Source of the DNA: JADLHS01 sp049840435
GTDB lineage: Bacteria > Verrucomicrobiota > Verrucomicrobiia > Limisphaerales > JADLHS01
Assembly (NCBI GenBank): GCA_049840435.1
Contig: JASGKY010000047.1
Location: forward strand, 77,429 to 141,428
Direction: 5' to 3'
DNA length: 64,000 nt
Part shown: in pieces, positions 40,708 to 49,188 of the stretch
Numbering within the stretch: the first letter of the stretch is position 1
Layout of the letters: each line of letters begins with the position of its first letter
Made by a program: the position numbers and the translations under genes
Notes under the pieces: model-generated
Database searches by the model: none
Seen by the model: only the letters and a program-made list of their open reading frames with translations
What the model was told of the DNA's origin: nothing

Positions 40708-41739
40708 ATGGTTCAATCTGTGGTCGAACCCTCAACCAGCGGCGCCGTATTGGTGCCGCGCGACCTGCATCTCAAGGCCTACCGCTTCATGTTGTTGGCG
40801 CGGGTGTTGGACGATAAACTCGCCAGCCTCTACCGGGCGGGAAAGATTCTCGGAGGCGTATTTCTAGGACGCGGTCAGGAGGCGCTCAGTGTTTCCATCG
40901 GAGTGCATCTGCAGGAAGGTGACATTTTTGCCCCACTCATCCGCGATATGGCGGGTCGGCTCGCTTTCAATGAGCCTGTGATTGATGCTGCCCGGACCTT
41001 CCTCGGTTCAGCCTTGGGGCCAATGCGGGGGCGTGACGGTAATATTCATCGGGGCCGCCCCAAGGATGGACAACTCGCCATGATCAGCCATCTCGGGGCG
41101 ATGATTTCGGTGGTGAACGGCGGTTTGTTTGCTCGCCGGATGCGCGGCATCAAGGGCACTGTCGGCGTGACGTGTTGCGGTGACGGCGCAACTTCCACCG
41201 GCTCGTTCCATGAAGCCTTGAACCAAGCTGCCGTTGAAAAACTTCCGCTCGTTATGGTGGTGGCCGACAATCAATACGCGTATTCGACGCCGACGGATCG
41301 GCAGTTCACGTGTCGCTCGCTGGTGGAGCGGGCTGTCGGATACGGCATGCCCGGCTATGAAGTGGATGGGACGAATTTGACCGAATGCTTGAAGGTGGTG
41401 GGCGAAGCCATCGCCAAAGCCCGCGCTGATCAAGGCCCACAGCTCATCGTCGCCAATCTGCTGCGCCTCTGCGGCCATGGCGAACATGATGACGGTAGTT
41501 ACATTGACGCGCGGTTGAAGAGTTCCGATCTCGGCCGCGATTGCGTCAAACTCGCGGAAGAATTTTTGAAGCAGCAGGGCTGGGCTGATGCCGTGGCCTT
41601 GGCGAAATGGCGGGCGGAAGCCGTGCAAAAAGTTGAAGAGGCCACCGCCGCTGCGCAGCGTGATCCCGCCCCCGACCCGTTCGAGAAAAATTATTGGGCG
41701 GCGCTTTCAAATCAACACCTGCTCGAAGGGAACGAATAA
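40708..41739 (+). CDS. 2-oxoacid dehydrogenase E1 component, alpha subunit, 343 aa
   Basis: Thiamine-diphosphate enzyme subunit that decarboxylates a 2-oxoacid, usually pyruvate (or acetoin in related complexes). The TPP motif GDGATSTGSFHEALN ending in VVADN is intact, as are the loop residues HGEHDDGSY. It is the first gene of an E1a-E1b-E2 operon; no E3 gene is in the window, so lipoamide dehydrogenase must come from elsewhere. Whether the substrate is pyruvate, acetoin or a branched-chain oxoacid cannot be decided here. Confidence 0.93.
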   Translation: MVQSVVEPSTSGAVLVPRDLHLKAYRFMLLARVLDDKLASLYRAGKILGGVFLGRGQEALSVSIGVHLQEGDIFAPLIRDMAGRLAFNEPVIDAARTFLGSALGPMRGRDGNIHRGRPKDGQLAMISHLGAMISVVNGGLFARRMRGIKGTVGVTCCGDGATSTGSFHEALNQAAVEKLPLVMVVADNQYAYSTPTDRQFTCRSLVERAVGYGMPGYEVDGTNLTECLKVVGEAIAKARADQGPQLIVANLLRLCGHGEHDDGSYIDARLKSSDLGRDCVKLAEEFLKQQGWADAVALAKWRAEAVQKVEEATAAAQRDPAPDPFEKNYWAALSNQHLLEGNE

Positions 41740-41745
41740 TCGCGC

Positions 41746-42711
41746 ATGAGCATTACTTACCTCGAAGCCATTCGCGAGGCGCAGGCCAAAGCGTTGAAGG
41801 ACGATCCGCGTGTTTTCATTTACGGACAGGACGTGGGAGCATTCGGCGGTGCGTTCAAGGCCACGAAAGGACTGGCGAAGGAATTTCCCGGGCGCGTGCT
41901 GGATTCACCGATTAGTGAAGACGCCATGGCCGGGTTGGCGATTGGCGCGGCCATCGAAGGCTTGCGGCCGATTCTGGAAATGCAGTTCGCGGATTTCTCC
42001 ACTGTGGCGTTCAATCAGATCGTCAATCACGCTGCGACGATGTTTTGGCGCACGAATGTTTCCTGTCCCCTCACAGTGCGGTTGCCGTGTGGCGGCACGG
42101 CGGGCAGCGGGCCGTTCCACAGTCAGACGATGGAAGCGATTTACGCGCACTATCCGGGATTGGTCGTGTTGACCCCCGCTACGGTCGAGGATGCCTATAG
42201 CATGTTGCTGGCGGCGGTGGCGATTGATGACCCAGTCATCTTCTGCGAACACAAGTTTCTCTATTACCACCTCAAGGCGGATTCCTTGCCGACCGAAGCG
42301 TTGCCCGTCGGTAAAGCCCGGATTGCGCGCGAAGGGCGCGATCTTACCATTGTGGCGTACAGTGCAATGGTGCATGAATCTTTGGCTGCCGCAGAGGAGT
42401 TGCGCGGACAGGGCTGGGAGGTGGAAGTGGTGGACTTGCGTTCGGTCAAGCCGCTCGACACCGATACCGTCATGGCGAGCGTAGCTCGCACAGGCCGGTT
42501 GTTATGCGTGGGCGAATCTTGGCCGTGGGGCGGGGTGACGGCGGAGGTGATCTCCCGCGTCGTCAGTGAAGGGTTTGATCTGCTGGATGCGCCGCCGCAG
42601 CGCATCAACGCCAAGGATACGCCCGTGCCGTATCATCCGAATCTCTGGTCCGCGCATCGTCCGACCGCCCGCACCATTGCCGCTGCCGCCCGAAAAATTT
42701 TGCAAAGTTGA
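41746..42711 (+). CDS. 2-oxoacid dehydrogenase E1 component, beta subunit, 321 aa
   Basis: Partner of the alpha subunit, starting 6 bp after its stop codon. Typical blocks are GQDVGAFGGAFKATKGL, SPISEDAMAGLAIGAAIEGLRPI, PCGGTAGSGPFHSQ and VVDLRSVKPLDTDTV. The C-terminal RVVSEGFDLLDAPPQRI region is the domain that binds the E2 core. Normal length for E1 beta. Confidence 0.94.
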   Translation: MSITYLEAIREAQAKALKDDPRVFIYGQDVGAFGGAFKATKGLAKEFPGRVLDSPISEDAMAGLAIGAAIEGLRPILEMQFADFSTVAFNQIVNHAATMFWRTNVSCPLTVRLPCGGTAGSGPFHSQTMEAIYAHYPGLVVLTPATVEDAYSMLLAAVAIDDPVIFCEHKFLYYHLKADSLPTEALPVGKARIAREGRDLTIVAYSAMVHESLAAAEELRGQGWEVEVVDLRSVKPLDTDTVMASVARTGRLLCVGESWPWGGVTAEVISRVVSEGFDLLDAPPQRINAKDTPVPYHPNLWSAHRPTARTIAAAARKILQS

Positions 42712-42720
42712 CCAACGATC

Positions 42721-43917
42721 ATGCCGCAAGTTCCCATCATCATGCCGCAGCTTGGCGAATCCATCGCCGAGGCCACAGTCGTGAGCTATCTCGTCAAGCC
42801 CGGCGATATTGTCGAGGCCGATCAAGACATCATCGAGGTCGAGACGAACAAGGCGAACATGAACGTGGTGGCACCGGCGCGGGGAAAGATCGAAAAATTC
42901 ATCGCTCAGATCGGGGAAAGCTATGCCGTCGGGGCAGTGCTCGGACAACTTGAGGTCAGCAAGGAAGACGCGGTGCGCAGCGGACTGGATACGGTGCAGT
43001 TGACCAAGGGTAGCGTCGAGTGCGCTGAAGCCAGCACAGACATTGGTAAGCCCTCCGAGGCGCGGGTGCAGCCGACGGTGCGCGGGTTACCTGTGCCGGC
43101 CAATGCGGCGGGCGCGGGTTACATATCGCCGCGCCTCAAGGCGCGGATGCACGAACTCGGTTTGCACGCTGCTGATTTATCCGGCGTAGCGGGTAGTGGG
43201 TCCGCCGGGCGCGTGACGGTGGAGGATTTCGAGAAATACATCAGCAGTCTTGATCAACACCAAATCACTCCCGCGTCTTCGATGCGCGTGGCGGTGGCCG
43301 ATGCAATGCGCCGCAGTTGGACGCGGCCGCTGGCGACGGTCGGGATGCCGGTGAACATGGATCCACTTCTGGTGCATCGCAAAGCCCAGACCAAAAAGCC
43401 AGGTCCGACGCTCTACGGTTTGCGGGCGCTCGCGATGGCGTTGGCGGAGAACAGCGCGCCGGCCGGCCGATTGGTCGGGAACAAGATTGTGCATCCGTCG
43501 GCGATTGATGTGGGCTTCGCCGTGGAAGCCGAGGATGGCGTGCTCGTGCCGGTGATTCGTAACGCCGATCAGAAGAAGCTCGCGGAGCTGGTCAAACAAT
43601 ACGATGAGCTGGTGGAGCAGGCCCGGGCTCGGAAGCTGCCCGCAGGGGCGACCGGTGGTTCAATCGCGACGATTACGAATTACGGCACATTTGGCCTGAC
43701 CATCGCCACGCCGATTCCGTTACCGGAACAGACCATTCTGCTGGGCATGGGTGCGGGCCGCAAATCCATGCGTTGGGATGACAAGAAGGAAGCATTTGTG
43801 CCTGTGACAGAGGCGCACCTGACGTTGAGTTTTGATCATCGCGTCTTGGACGGTGGCGCCGCGGGCCGGTTGCTGGCGCGGGTCACCTACCTGATGATGC
43901 ACCCGCAAGAACTCTGA
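42721..43917 (+). CDS. 2-oxoacid dehydrogenase E2, dihydrolipoyl acyltransferase, 398 aa
   Basis: The N-terminal lipoyl domain has Lys44 in VETNKANMNV as the attachment site. An E3-binding domain follows (YISPRLKARMHELGL, GSGSAGRVTVEDFEKY), and then the acyltransferase core ending in SFDHRVLDGGAAGR with the HxxxDG active site. It has one lipoyl domain only and a core somewhat shorter than in E. coli E2. Together with E1a/E1b it forms the complex core. Confidence 0.93.
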   Translation: MPQVPIIMPQLGESIAEATVVSYLVKPGDIVEADQDIIEVETNKANMNVVAPARGKIEKFIAQIGESYAVGAVLGQLEVSKEDAVRSGLDTVQLTKGSVECAEASTDIGKPSEARVQPTVRGLPVPANAAGAGYISPRLKARMHELGLHAADLSGVAGSGSAGRVTVEDFEKYISSLDQHQITPASSMRVAVADAMRRSWTRPLATVGMPVNMDPLLVHRKAQTKKPGPTLYGLRALAMALAENSAPAGRLVGNKIVHPSAIDVGFAVEAEDGVLVPVIRNADQKKLAELVKQYDELVEQARARKLPAGATGGSIATITNYGTFGLTIATPIPLPEQTILLGMGAGRKSMRWDDKKEAFVPVTEAHLTLSFDHRVLDGGAAGRLLARVTYLMMHPQEL

Positions 43918-43938
43918 TTCCGGTTCGTTGCTTCGATC

Positions 43939-44319
43939 ATGGATGCTCAACTCCAGGCGGAAGTCGCGAAACTCGGGTTGGCAAAATTTCGGCGGCACAT
44001 CTTTCTTTGCGCAGATCAGACTGACGCGAAGTGTTGTGCAAAAGAGCAGGGGCTGGCGGCGTGGGAATTTCTCAAACAACGTCTCAAGGAACTGAACCTC
44101 GTTGGGCCGCAACCGCTCGTTTTTCGCACCAAAGCCAACTGTCTGCGCGTTTGTGTCCGCGGCCCCATCGCGGTCGTTTACCCTGAAGGCGTCTGGTATC
44201 ACTCCTGTTCTCCCGCCGTGTTGGAGCGCATTATTCAAGAGCATCTAGTGGGTGGAAAACCGGTTCAGGAATTCGCTTTTGCCCAGAATGACCTCGGTGG
44301 AGCTTCTGCTGGCGGGTGA
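43939..44319 (+). CDS. Thioredoxin-like [2Fe-2S] ferredoxin family protein, 126 aa
   Basis: Contains HIFLCADQTDAKCC (Cys24, Cys32, Cys33) and ANCLRVCVRGPIAVVYPEGVWYHSC (Cys68, Cys72, Cys90), the spacing of the thioredoxin-like 2Fe-2S family. Four of these Cys would hold the cluster. It follows the E2 gene by 21 bp; electron transfer linked to the dehydrogenase is possible but unproven. Confidence 0.85.
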   Translation: MDAQLQAEVAKLGLAKFRRHIFLCADQTDAKCCAKEQGLAAWEFLKQRLKELNLVGPQPLVFRTKANCLRVCVRGPIAVVYPEGVWYHSCSPAVLERIIQEHLVGGKPVQEFAFAQNDLGGASAGG

Positions 44320-44364
44320 GGGCCACCAAAAATTTCAGTTGCAGAATTGCGAGAGGTGTTTATT

Positions 44365-44388
44365 TTATTTCTGTCGAAACAGAAATAA
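44365..44388. promoter_or_regulatory. Perfect 10-bp dyad upstream of a membrane-protein gene
   Basis: TTATTTCTGT and ACAGAAATAA are exact complements around a CGAA spacer, 29 bp before the start at 44418. AT-rich and without a T-run beyond, so it looks more like an operator than a terminator. The cognate regulator is not apparent in the window. Confidence 0.5.
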
Positions 44389-44417
44389 CAGACAATTAAG
44401 CAATTGAAAGGAATCAT

Positions 44418-44831
44418 ATGAACTGGATCATCATCGCCTACCTCGTCTATCTGGCCATCAGCATCGCGCTCACCGTCTGGGTTGCCCGGACCTTGCACCA
44501 GAACGGGCGAATCTTTCTCGTGGACAGTTTTGGAGGCAACGAGAAGCTGGCCGATTCGGTGAATCACCTGCTCGTGGTTGGTTTTTATCTGATCAACGTC
44601 GGTTACGTGACCCTCGCCTTGAAATACGGAGTCAACGCGGCGACAGCGCAGGAGTGCCTCGAAGTGCTAAGCACTAAAATTGGTCTGGTGCTGCTGGTGT
44701 TGGGGTTCATGCACTTCTTCAACCTCTACGTCTTCACGCGGATGCGGAAGCGGGGATTGGCCAACCGCCAGTTGCCGCCGGAAGTGCCGCCCATGTTGCC
44801 AAAGGGAATTGGCATGACGCCGGTGCGATGA
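44418..44831 (+). CDS. Conserved membrane protein, 137 aa
   Basis: Three hydrophobic stretches (about 4-24, 50-68, 88-108) and a Pro-rich tail (LPPEVPPMLPKG). A Shine-Dalgarno AAAGGA lies 5 bp before the ATG, one of few good ones in the window. The family is not recognised. The gene sits behind a perfect inverted repeat and is closed by a hairpin terminator, so it is likely a separately regulated transcript. Confidence 0.75.
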   Translation: MNWIIIAYLVYLAISIALTVWVARTLHQNGRIFLVDSFGGNEKLADSVNHLLVVGFYLINVGYVTLALKYGVNAATAQECLEVLSTKIGLVLLVLGFMHFFNLYVFTRMRKRGLANRQLPPEVPPMLPKGIGMTPVR

Positions 44832-44852
44832 ATTGAATCAGCTTGAAGTTCA

Positions 44853-44881
44853 AGCGAGGTGGTAAATCGCCTCGCTTTTTT
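44853..44881 (+). terminator. Rho-independent terminator after the membrane protein
   Basis: AGCGAGG pairs with CCTCGCT around a 9-base loop, followed by TTTTTT. Confidence 0.88.
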
Positions 44882-44887
44882 GTTGGC

Positions 44888-45649
44888 TTAGAGTGTCGAT
44901 TTCCAACGCCCGATGGCGGCGCGGATTTGTTCGGCGGCGTTCAGTTCCTGTTTTACGAACTTGGGCGTGAACCACGGATACGTGCCGATTAAGTCGGGCG
45001 TGACCAAGATTTGCCCGTCGCAATCCGGCCCGGAGCCGATGCCGATAGTGGCAAAGGGGAATTGGTCGGTGATCTCCTTGGCAACCGCGGGCGTTACCAA
45101 TTCCAGCACGACGGCAAAGGCGCCGGCCTCTGCGAGTGCGGCGGCGTCATCGAGCAACTTGGCGTGTCCGGCATCATCGCGGCCCTTGATGCGATACTTG
45201 CCGCCTTCTTCGAGCACATGCTGGGGCAACATGCCGATGTGGCCGAGGAAGGGGATGCCCGCGTTAACAATGGCCTGGATCTGCGGCAGAATCTCGCGGC
45301 CACCCTCGGCCTTCACGTAGTGCGCGCCCGCTGCGACGAGTTTGCGCGCGTTTTCTAACGCCTGCTCCGGCGAATCATAGGCGTGAAAAGGCAGATCGCT
45401 GCCGATCAACGCGCGGGTCGCGCCGCGAGTGGCGGCGCGGGTATGATGCTCCATGTCCGCCATCGTCACATGGGTGGTGTTAGGATAGCCGAGCACCACC
45501 ATGCCGAGTGAATCGCCGACAAGCAACAGGGGCACGTCGCATTCATCCAACAGCTTGGCGGTGGGAAAATCGTAGGCCGTGAGCGCGGCGATCTTTTCGC
45601 GGCGCGCTTTCATGGCGCGGAGATCGGCGGGAGTGATAGTTGGTTTCAT
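44888..45649 (-). CDS. panB: 3-methyl-2-oxobutanoate hydroxymethyltransferase
   Basis: First committed step of pantothenate synthesis: adds a hydroxymethyl group from methylene-THF to 2-oxoisovalerate. Family motifs ALTAYDFPTAKLLDE, LLLVGDSLGMVVLGY, HHTRAATRG and GIPFLGHIGMLPQ are intact. Length (253 aa) is normal. It is the last of three minus-strand genes beginning with thiG. Confidence 0.95.
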   Translation of the reverse strand: MKPTITPADLRAMKARREKIAALTAYDFPTAKLLDECDVPLLLVGDSLGMVVLGYPNTTHVTMADMEHHTRAATRGATRALIGSDLPFHAYDSPEQALENARKLVAAGAHYVKAEGGREILPQIQAIVNAGIPFLGHIGMLPQHVLEEGGKYRIKGRDDAGHAKLLDDAAALAEAGAFAVVLELVTPAVAKEITDQFPFATIGIGSGPDCDGQILVTPDLIGTYPWFTPKFVKQELNAAEQIRAAIGRWKSTL

Positions 45650-45705
45650 GTGACGATGGCTGCGGGCCTCAGTGACTGACGCATTTTACTCGAGTCGGTC
45701 GGTGA

Positions 45706-46722
45706 CTATCGGTGGCTGAAACTCTCGAGCAATTCTGCGGTGCTTGCGGTCGCCGTGCCGACCTTGCCGACGACGATGCCGGCGGCGTGATTAGACAGGA
45801 TGGCCGCCTCGATTGGGGCGGCCCCGCGGCGATGGCTAGGGTAAAGGTGGCGATGACTGTGTCGCCTGCGCCGGACACGTCAAAAACTTCCTGCGCCACG
45901 GTGGGAATGTGAAACGGCGGCTGGCCGCGTTGGCACAGCAACATGCCGAGTTCGCCGAGCGTGATGAGCAGGAGCGCCGGGTTAAGTTCCCGGAGCAGTT
46001 GTTCGGTTGCCAGCATCAGATTTTTGTCGGCGAAGGGATCGGCATGTCGCGTCGCATCTTCCACGCGTGCCAGGGCAAACGTCTCCTTGCGGTTGGGCGT
46101 GATGAGCGACAGGCCCGCGAGATTCAACTGGTGCATGGGCTTGGGGTCGAGGCTCAGCCACACGCCGTGTTCGCGGCAGAGCGGTTTGAGTTCGTTCAAC
46201 AATCGTTGCGTCACAACGCCCTTGCCGTAGTCGCCGACGATGACGGCGTCCACCTGGGGTAATTGCTGCTTGAGGCTGGCGATCAAGCGCCGGGTTTGCG
46301 CGGCGGGGCAGTTCCTCACGGGTCTCGCGATCAATCCGCACGACCTGTTGCGCTTGGGCGACGATGCGGGTCTTGAGGGTCGTCTGGCGGGTCGAACTGG
46401 TGATGAGCCCACGCGAGCCAATCTGCTGACACTTGAGCAAGGTGCGGAGTTCCTGCGCGGCACTGTCAGCGCCCACCGCGCCCAGCAACGCCGAGTTGCC
46501 CCCCAAAGCGGTGAGGTTGCGGGCGACGTTGGCCGCGCCGCCGGGCATGAAACTCTCGCGTTGAAAATCCACCACCGGCACGGGTGCTTCGGGCGAGATG
46601 CGCGCGACGCTGCCCCAGATAAACTGGTCGAGCATGACATCGCCGATCACGAGGATTCGGGTTTGGCGCGCCGCCGCAAGAATGCTTTGGACCCGCGACA
46701 GGGGGAGTTTATTGCGGTTCAT
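45706..46722 (-). pseudogene. PfkB-family sugar kinase similar to heptose-7-phosphate kinase, two frameshifts
   Basis: Repaired length is 338 aa. The start MNRNKLPLSRVQSIL and the stretch VMLDQFIWGSVARISPEAPVPVV match the kinase domain of HldE/RfaE, which phosphorylates D-glycero-D-manno-heptose 7-phosphate for LPS core. The end contains DVSGAGDT, the PfkB ATP/anion-hole motif. The frame breaks at CCCC (plus-strand GGGG 46305-46308, one base too many) and at GGGG (plus-strand CCCC 45822-45825, one base too few). Both are homopolymers, pointing to read error rather than decay. It begins 6 bp after thiG. Confidence 0.85.
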
Positions 46723-46728
46723 GGCAGA

Positions 46729-47523
46729 TCAGTCGAGAAATGCGGTCAAGGGGCTGGTGGCGCTGGCAAGTTGCGATTGCGGCCCCAAGCCGGCTTCGTA
46801 GGCCATGCGTCCGGCTTCGACTGCCTGCTTGAAGGCCACTGCCATGCGGTCTGGATCGCTGGCAATAGCGATGGCGGTATTGACGAGTACCGCGCCGGCA
46901 CCCATTTCCATCGCTTCGGCAGCGTGACTGGGCGCGCCGATACCGGCGTCCACGACCACCGGGACGGTGGCTTGTTCGATGATGATGCGGATCTGATCGC
47001 GGGTCTGAATGCCGCGGTTTGAGCCAATGGGCGCGCCGAGCGGCATCACCGTGGCGCAACCGACTTCTTGCAAGCGTTTCGCGAGCACGGGATCGGCATT
47101 GATGTACGGCAGCACGGTGAATCCGTCTTTAACGAGAATTTCGGCGGCCTTGAACGTTTCAATCGGATCGGGCAGCAGATAGCGCGGGTCCGGATGGATC
47201 TCAAGCTTGACCCATTTAGGCAATCCGGCGGCGACGGCGAGGCGGGCCAGCCGGACGGCTTCCGCGGCATTCATCGCGCCGCTGGTATTGGGCAGCAGCA
47301 GATATTTTTGCGGGTCAATGAACTCCAGAATGTTCGCAAACGGGTCCTTCTTGCCGGAGAGATCGGCGCGGCGCAGGGCGACAGTGACCATTTCTGTGCC
47401 GCTGGCGGCGAGGGCCGCGCGCATGGCTTGGGGGGCGGAAAATTTCCCCGTGCCGAGGATCAGTCGCGATGAAAAAGTTTTCCCCGCGATGACCAGTGGT
47501 TGGTTGAGCAACGACATCCCCAT
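46729..47523 (-). CDS. thiG: Thiazole synthase
   Basis: Forms the thiazole phosphate of thiamine from DXP, dehydroglycine and ThiS-thiocarboxylate. Characteristic blocks: LILGTGKF, LLPNTSGAMNAAEAVRLARLA, WVKLEIHPDPRYLLPDP, VMPLGAPIGSNRGI and VDAGIGAPSHAAEAMEMGA. Complete at about 264 aa. ATGs at 47523 and 47517 are both plausible. No thiS or thiH lies nearby, and no TPP riboswitch is visible in the 42 bp upstream. Confidence 0.95.
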   Translation of the reverse strand: MGMSLLNQPLVIAGKTFSSRLILGTGKFSAPQAMRAALAASGTEMVTVALRRADLSGKKDPFANILEFIDPQKYLLLPNTSGAMNAAEAVRLARLAVAAGLPKWVKLEIHPDPRYLLPDPIETFKAAEILVKDGFTVLPYINADPVLAKRLQEVGCATVMPLGAPIGSNRGIQTRDQIRIIIEQATVPVVVDAGIGAPSHAAEAMEMGAGAVLVNTAIAIASDPDRMAVAFKQAVEAGRMAYEAGLGPQSQLASATSPLTAFLD

Positions 47524-47565
47524 CAATCTGCGTGGATTGACGGGGTTTGTCGAGAAACGAGCGGC

Positions 47566-48249
47566 TCAGAAGCGCCAGTCAAAGGCGAAGGTAAAGCTAT
47601 GCGACTCGGTGGCCCCGAGTTTGACGGTGTCTGACCCCACGCCAGAAATGACATCCACGGACATGCTGGACGCTTCGGCATGGAAGTAATGATACTCGGC
47701 GCTGATGCCCATGGTTTCATTGAGGGCGAAACGCAGGCCGGCGAAAAACTGATAGGCGAAGACCACGTCCGAGGCCGAGCCGCTGAAACGGGTCGCGCCG
47801 ATGATGAGGTCGTCTCCGGTCAGGATGGTGTTGGCGAAGCCCAAGCCCGCGCCGGCATACGGCGCGAGACGGTTTTTTTCCGGCACTTGCAACCGCAGAT
47901 TGAACAAGAGTGGAACATTGAGGATCGAGCCGGTGGAGTCCGCGACCCCTGGAGTGGAAATGGTGTCAATCCGGTTGATGGTCAGGCCGGTTTCCGCTTC
48001 CGCCGCCAGCCAGTCGGTCAGGCCGTAACCGCCGCGGACCCCAAACCGCGCGCCGGGATCGAGCGAAATCTGGGCATTGGCCGCGATTGGTTCGCCAAAA
48101 AACGCCTTGAGATCCACGTCGCTGGCGATGCTGCCGCCGACATCGCCTTGGACATAAAAGTGGTTTTGCTCGGCGAACACGCTGGGGGCTGCAAGCAGGG
48201 CGAGGCTGAGCGTGGTGGCGCGAATGAGTCCGGGCATAATACGATTCAT
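47566..48249 (-). CDS. Outer-membrane beta-barrel protein, 227 aa
   Basis: A signal peptide ends at SVFA. The body alternates residues as in transmembrane strands (NAQISLDPGARFGVRGGYGL, VPLLFNLRLQVP), and the C-terminus is aromatic (TFAFDWRF), the outer-membrane insertion signal. Similar to OmpW/opacity-type porin-like proteins of eight strands. The ATG at 48249 is preceded by AAGGAAG and fixes the start. Function is probably small-molecule permeation or envelope structure. Confidence 0.85.
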   Translation of the reverse strand: MNRIMPGLIRATTLSLALLAAPSVFAEQNHFYVQGDVGGSIASDVDLKAFFGEPIAANAQISLDPGARFGVRGGYGLTDWLAAEAETGLTINRIDTISTPGVADSTGSILNVPLLFNLRLQVPEKNRLAPYAGAGLGFANTILTGDDLIIGATRFSGSASDVVFAYQFFAGLRFALNETMGISAEYHYFHAEASSMSVDVISGVGSDTVKLGATESHSFTFAFDWRF

Positions 48250-48395
48250 GATTCTTCCTTTCATTTCCCCCCGATTTGGTTTTCCCCCGGGGCTGCGGTT
48301 TGTGCGCGGATATTTAGGCCGGAGGCAGTCTCGGTTTCAAGCACGGATTTGAACTTGCGTTTCGGCAGGCGGACCGAAAGACTGCGCGCTCAAAT

Positions 48396-49115
48396 ATGGA
48401 ACAAAATATCGCAGAGACGCATCATCTTTTGCACGCTTGGGCGTGGGTCAAAAAAATCGCAAGCAAGTGCTCCTCGGCGTAGGAGCTGTAGCCGTGGTTG
48501 GATTGGTTCTTGGTTATGCCGCTTACTCCCGTGCGGCCAAAGCTGAAGCCGCCGGGCAGGCGCTGTCGCAAGCGCTGTTCAGTGGCTTGGCGAACCGGAC
48601 GCCGGAGGCAGACGCTGGGGCGCAATTGCTGAAGGTCGCTGCGGAGAACAGTGGCACGCAATCGGCAGGGCAGGCTCTGCTCCTAGCGGGAGGAATTTTC
48701 TTCAATGGCGGTAAGTTCCGCTGAGGCGCAATCGGCCTTCGATCAGTTCGCCCGGGATAACGCTGGCAATCCCCTCACCGCGCAGGCGCTCTACGGCAGC
48801 GGCGCGGCGTTGGCCGCCCAAGGCAAACAAGCCGAAGCCGCGCAGGCCTATAAGGGTGTGGTGGATCGGTTTCCAAATTCTGCCGTCGCTGCGCAAGCCC
48901 GTTACTCGCGGGCCGCCGCGCTCGCGGCGCAAAGCCAGTGGGCGGATGCCGTCGCTCTCTATGAGGAGGTCGCGCTTAGTTCCCCGGGCAGTTCCCTCGG
49001 CAATGAAGCTGCACTGCGGGCAGAAGAATTGCGCTCCAAATTGCCCCCGCCGGCGGCGGTGCCGGCAGTTGCTGCGCCTGTCGCCACATCTAACGCTGTG
49101 CCTGCCAAGAATTGA
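48396..49115 (+). pseudogene. TPR-like membrane-anchored protein, two frameshifts
   Basis: Read with two corrections it gives 239 aa: an N-terminal soluble segment (MEQNIAETHHLLHAWAWVKK), a membrane helix (QVLLGVGAVAVVGLVLGYAAY), and helical repeats resembling TPR (NPLTAQALYGSGAALAAQGK, QWADAVALYEEVAL). The ORFs break at a run of seven A residues (48449-48456, one short) and at TTCCGC (48716-48721, one C too many). The pattern resembles YfgM-like or outer-membrane assembly TPR proteins, but the role is not established. Confidence 0.65.
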
Positions 49116-49188
49116 TCTGGTTTTCCGGCCTCTACCGTAACGGCACGTGTCTGAAGTCCTCTCGGTTGTTGGGAATTTTTGATGCTCC

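Noticed and set aside
47524..47565. TPP riboswitch before thiG
   Set aside because: Only 42 bp separate thiG from the upstream gene and no conserved CUGAGA element is visible.
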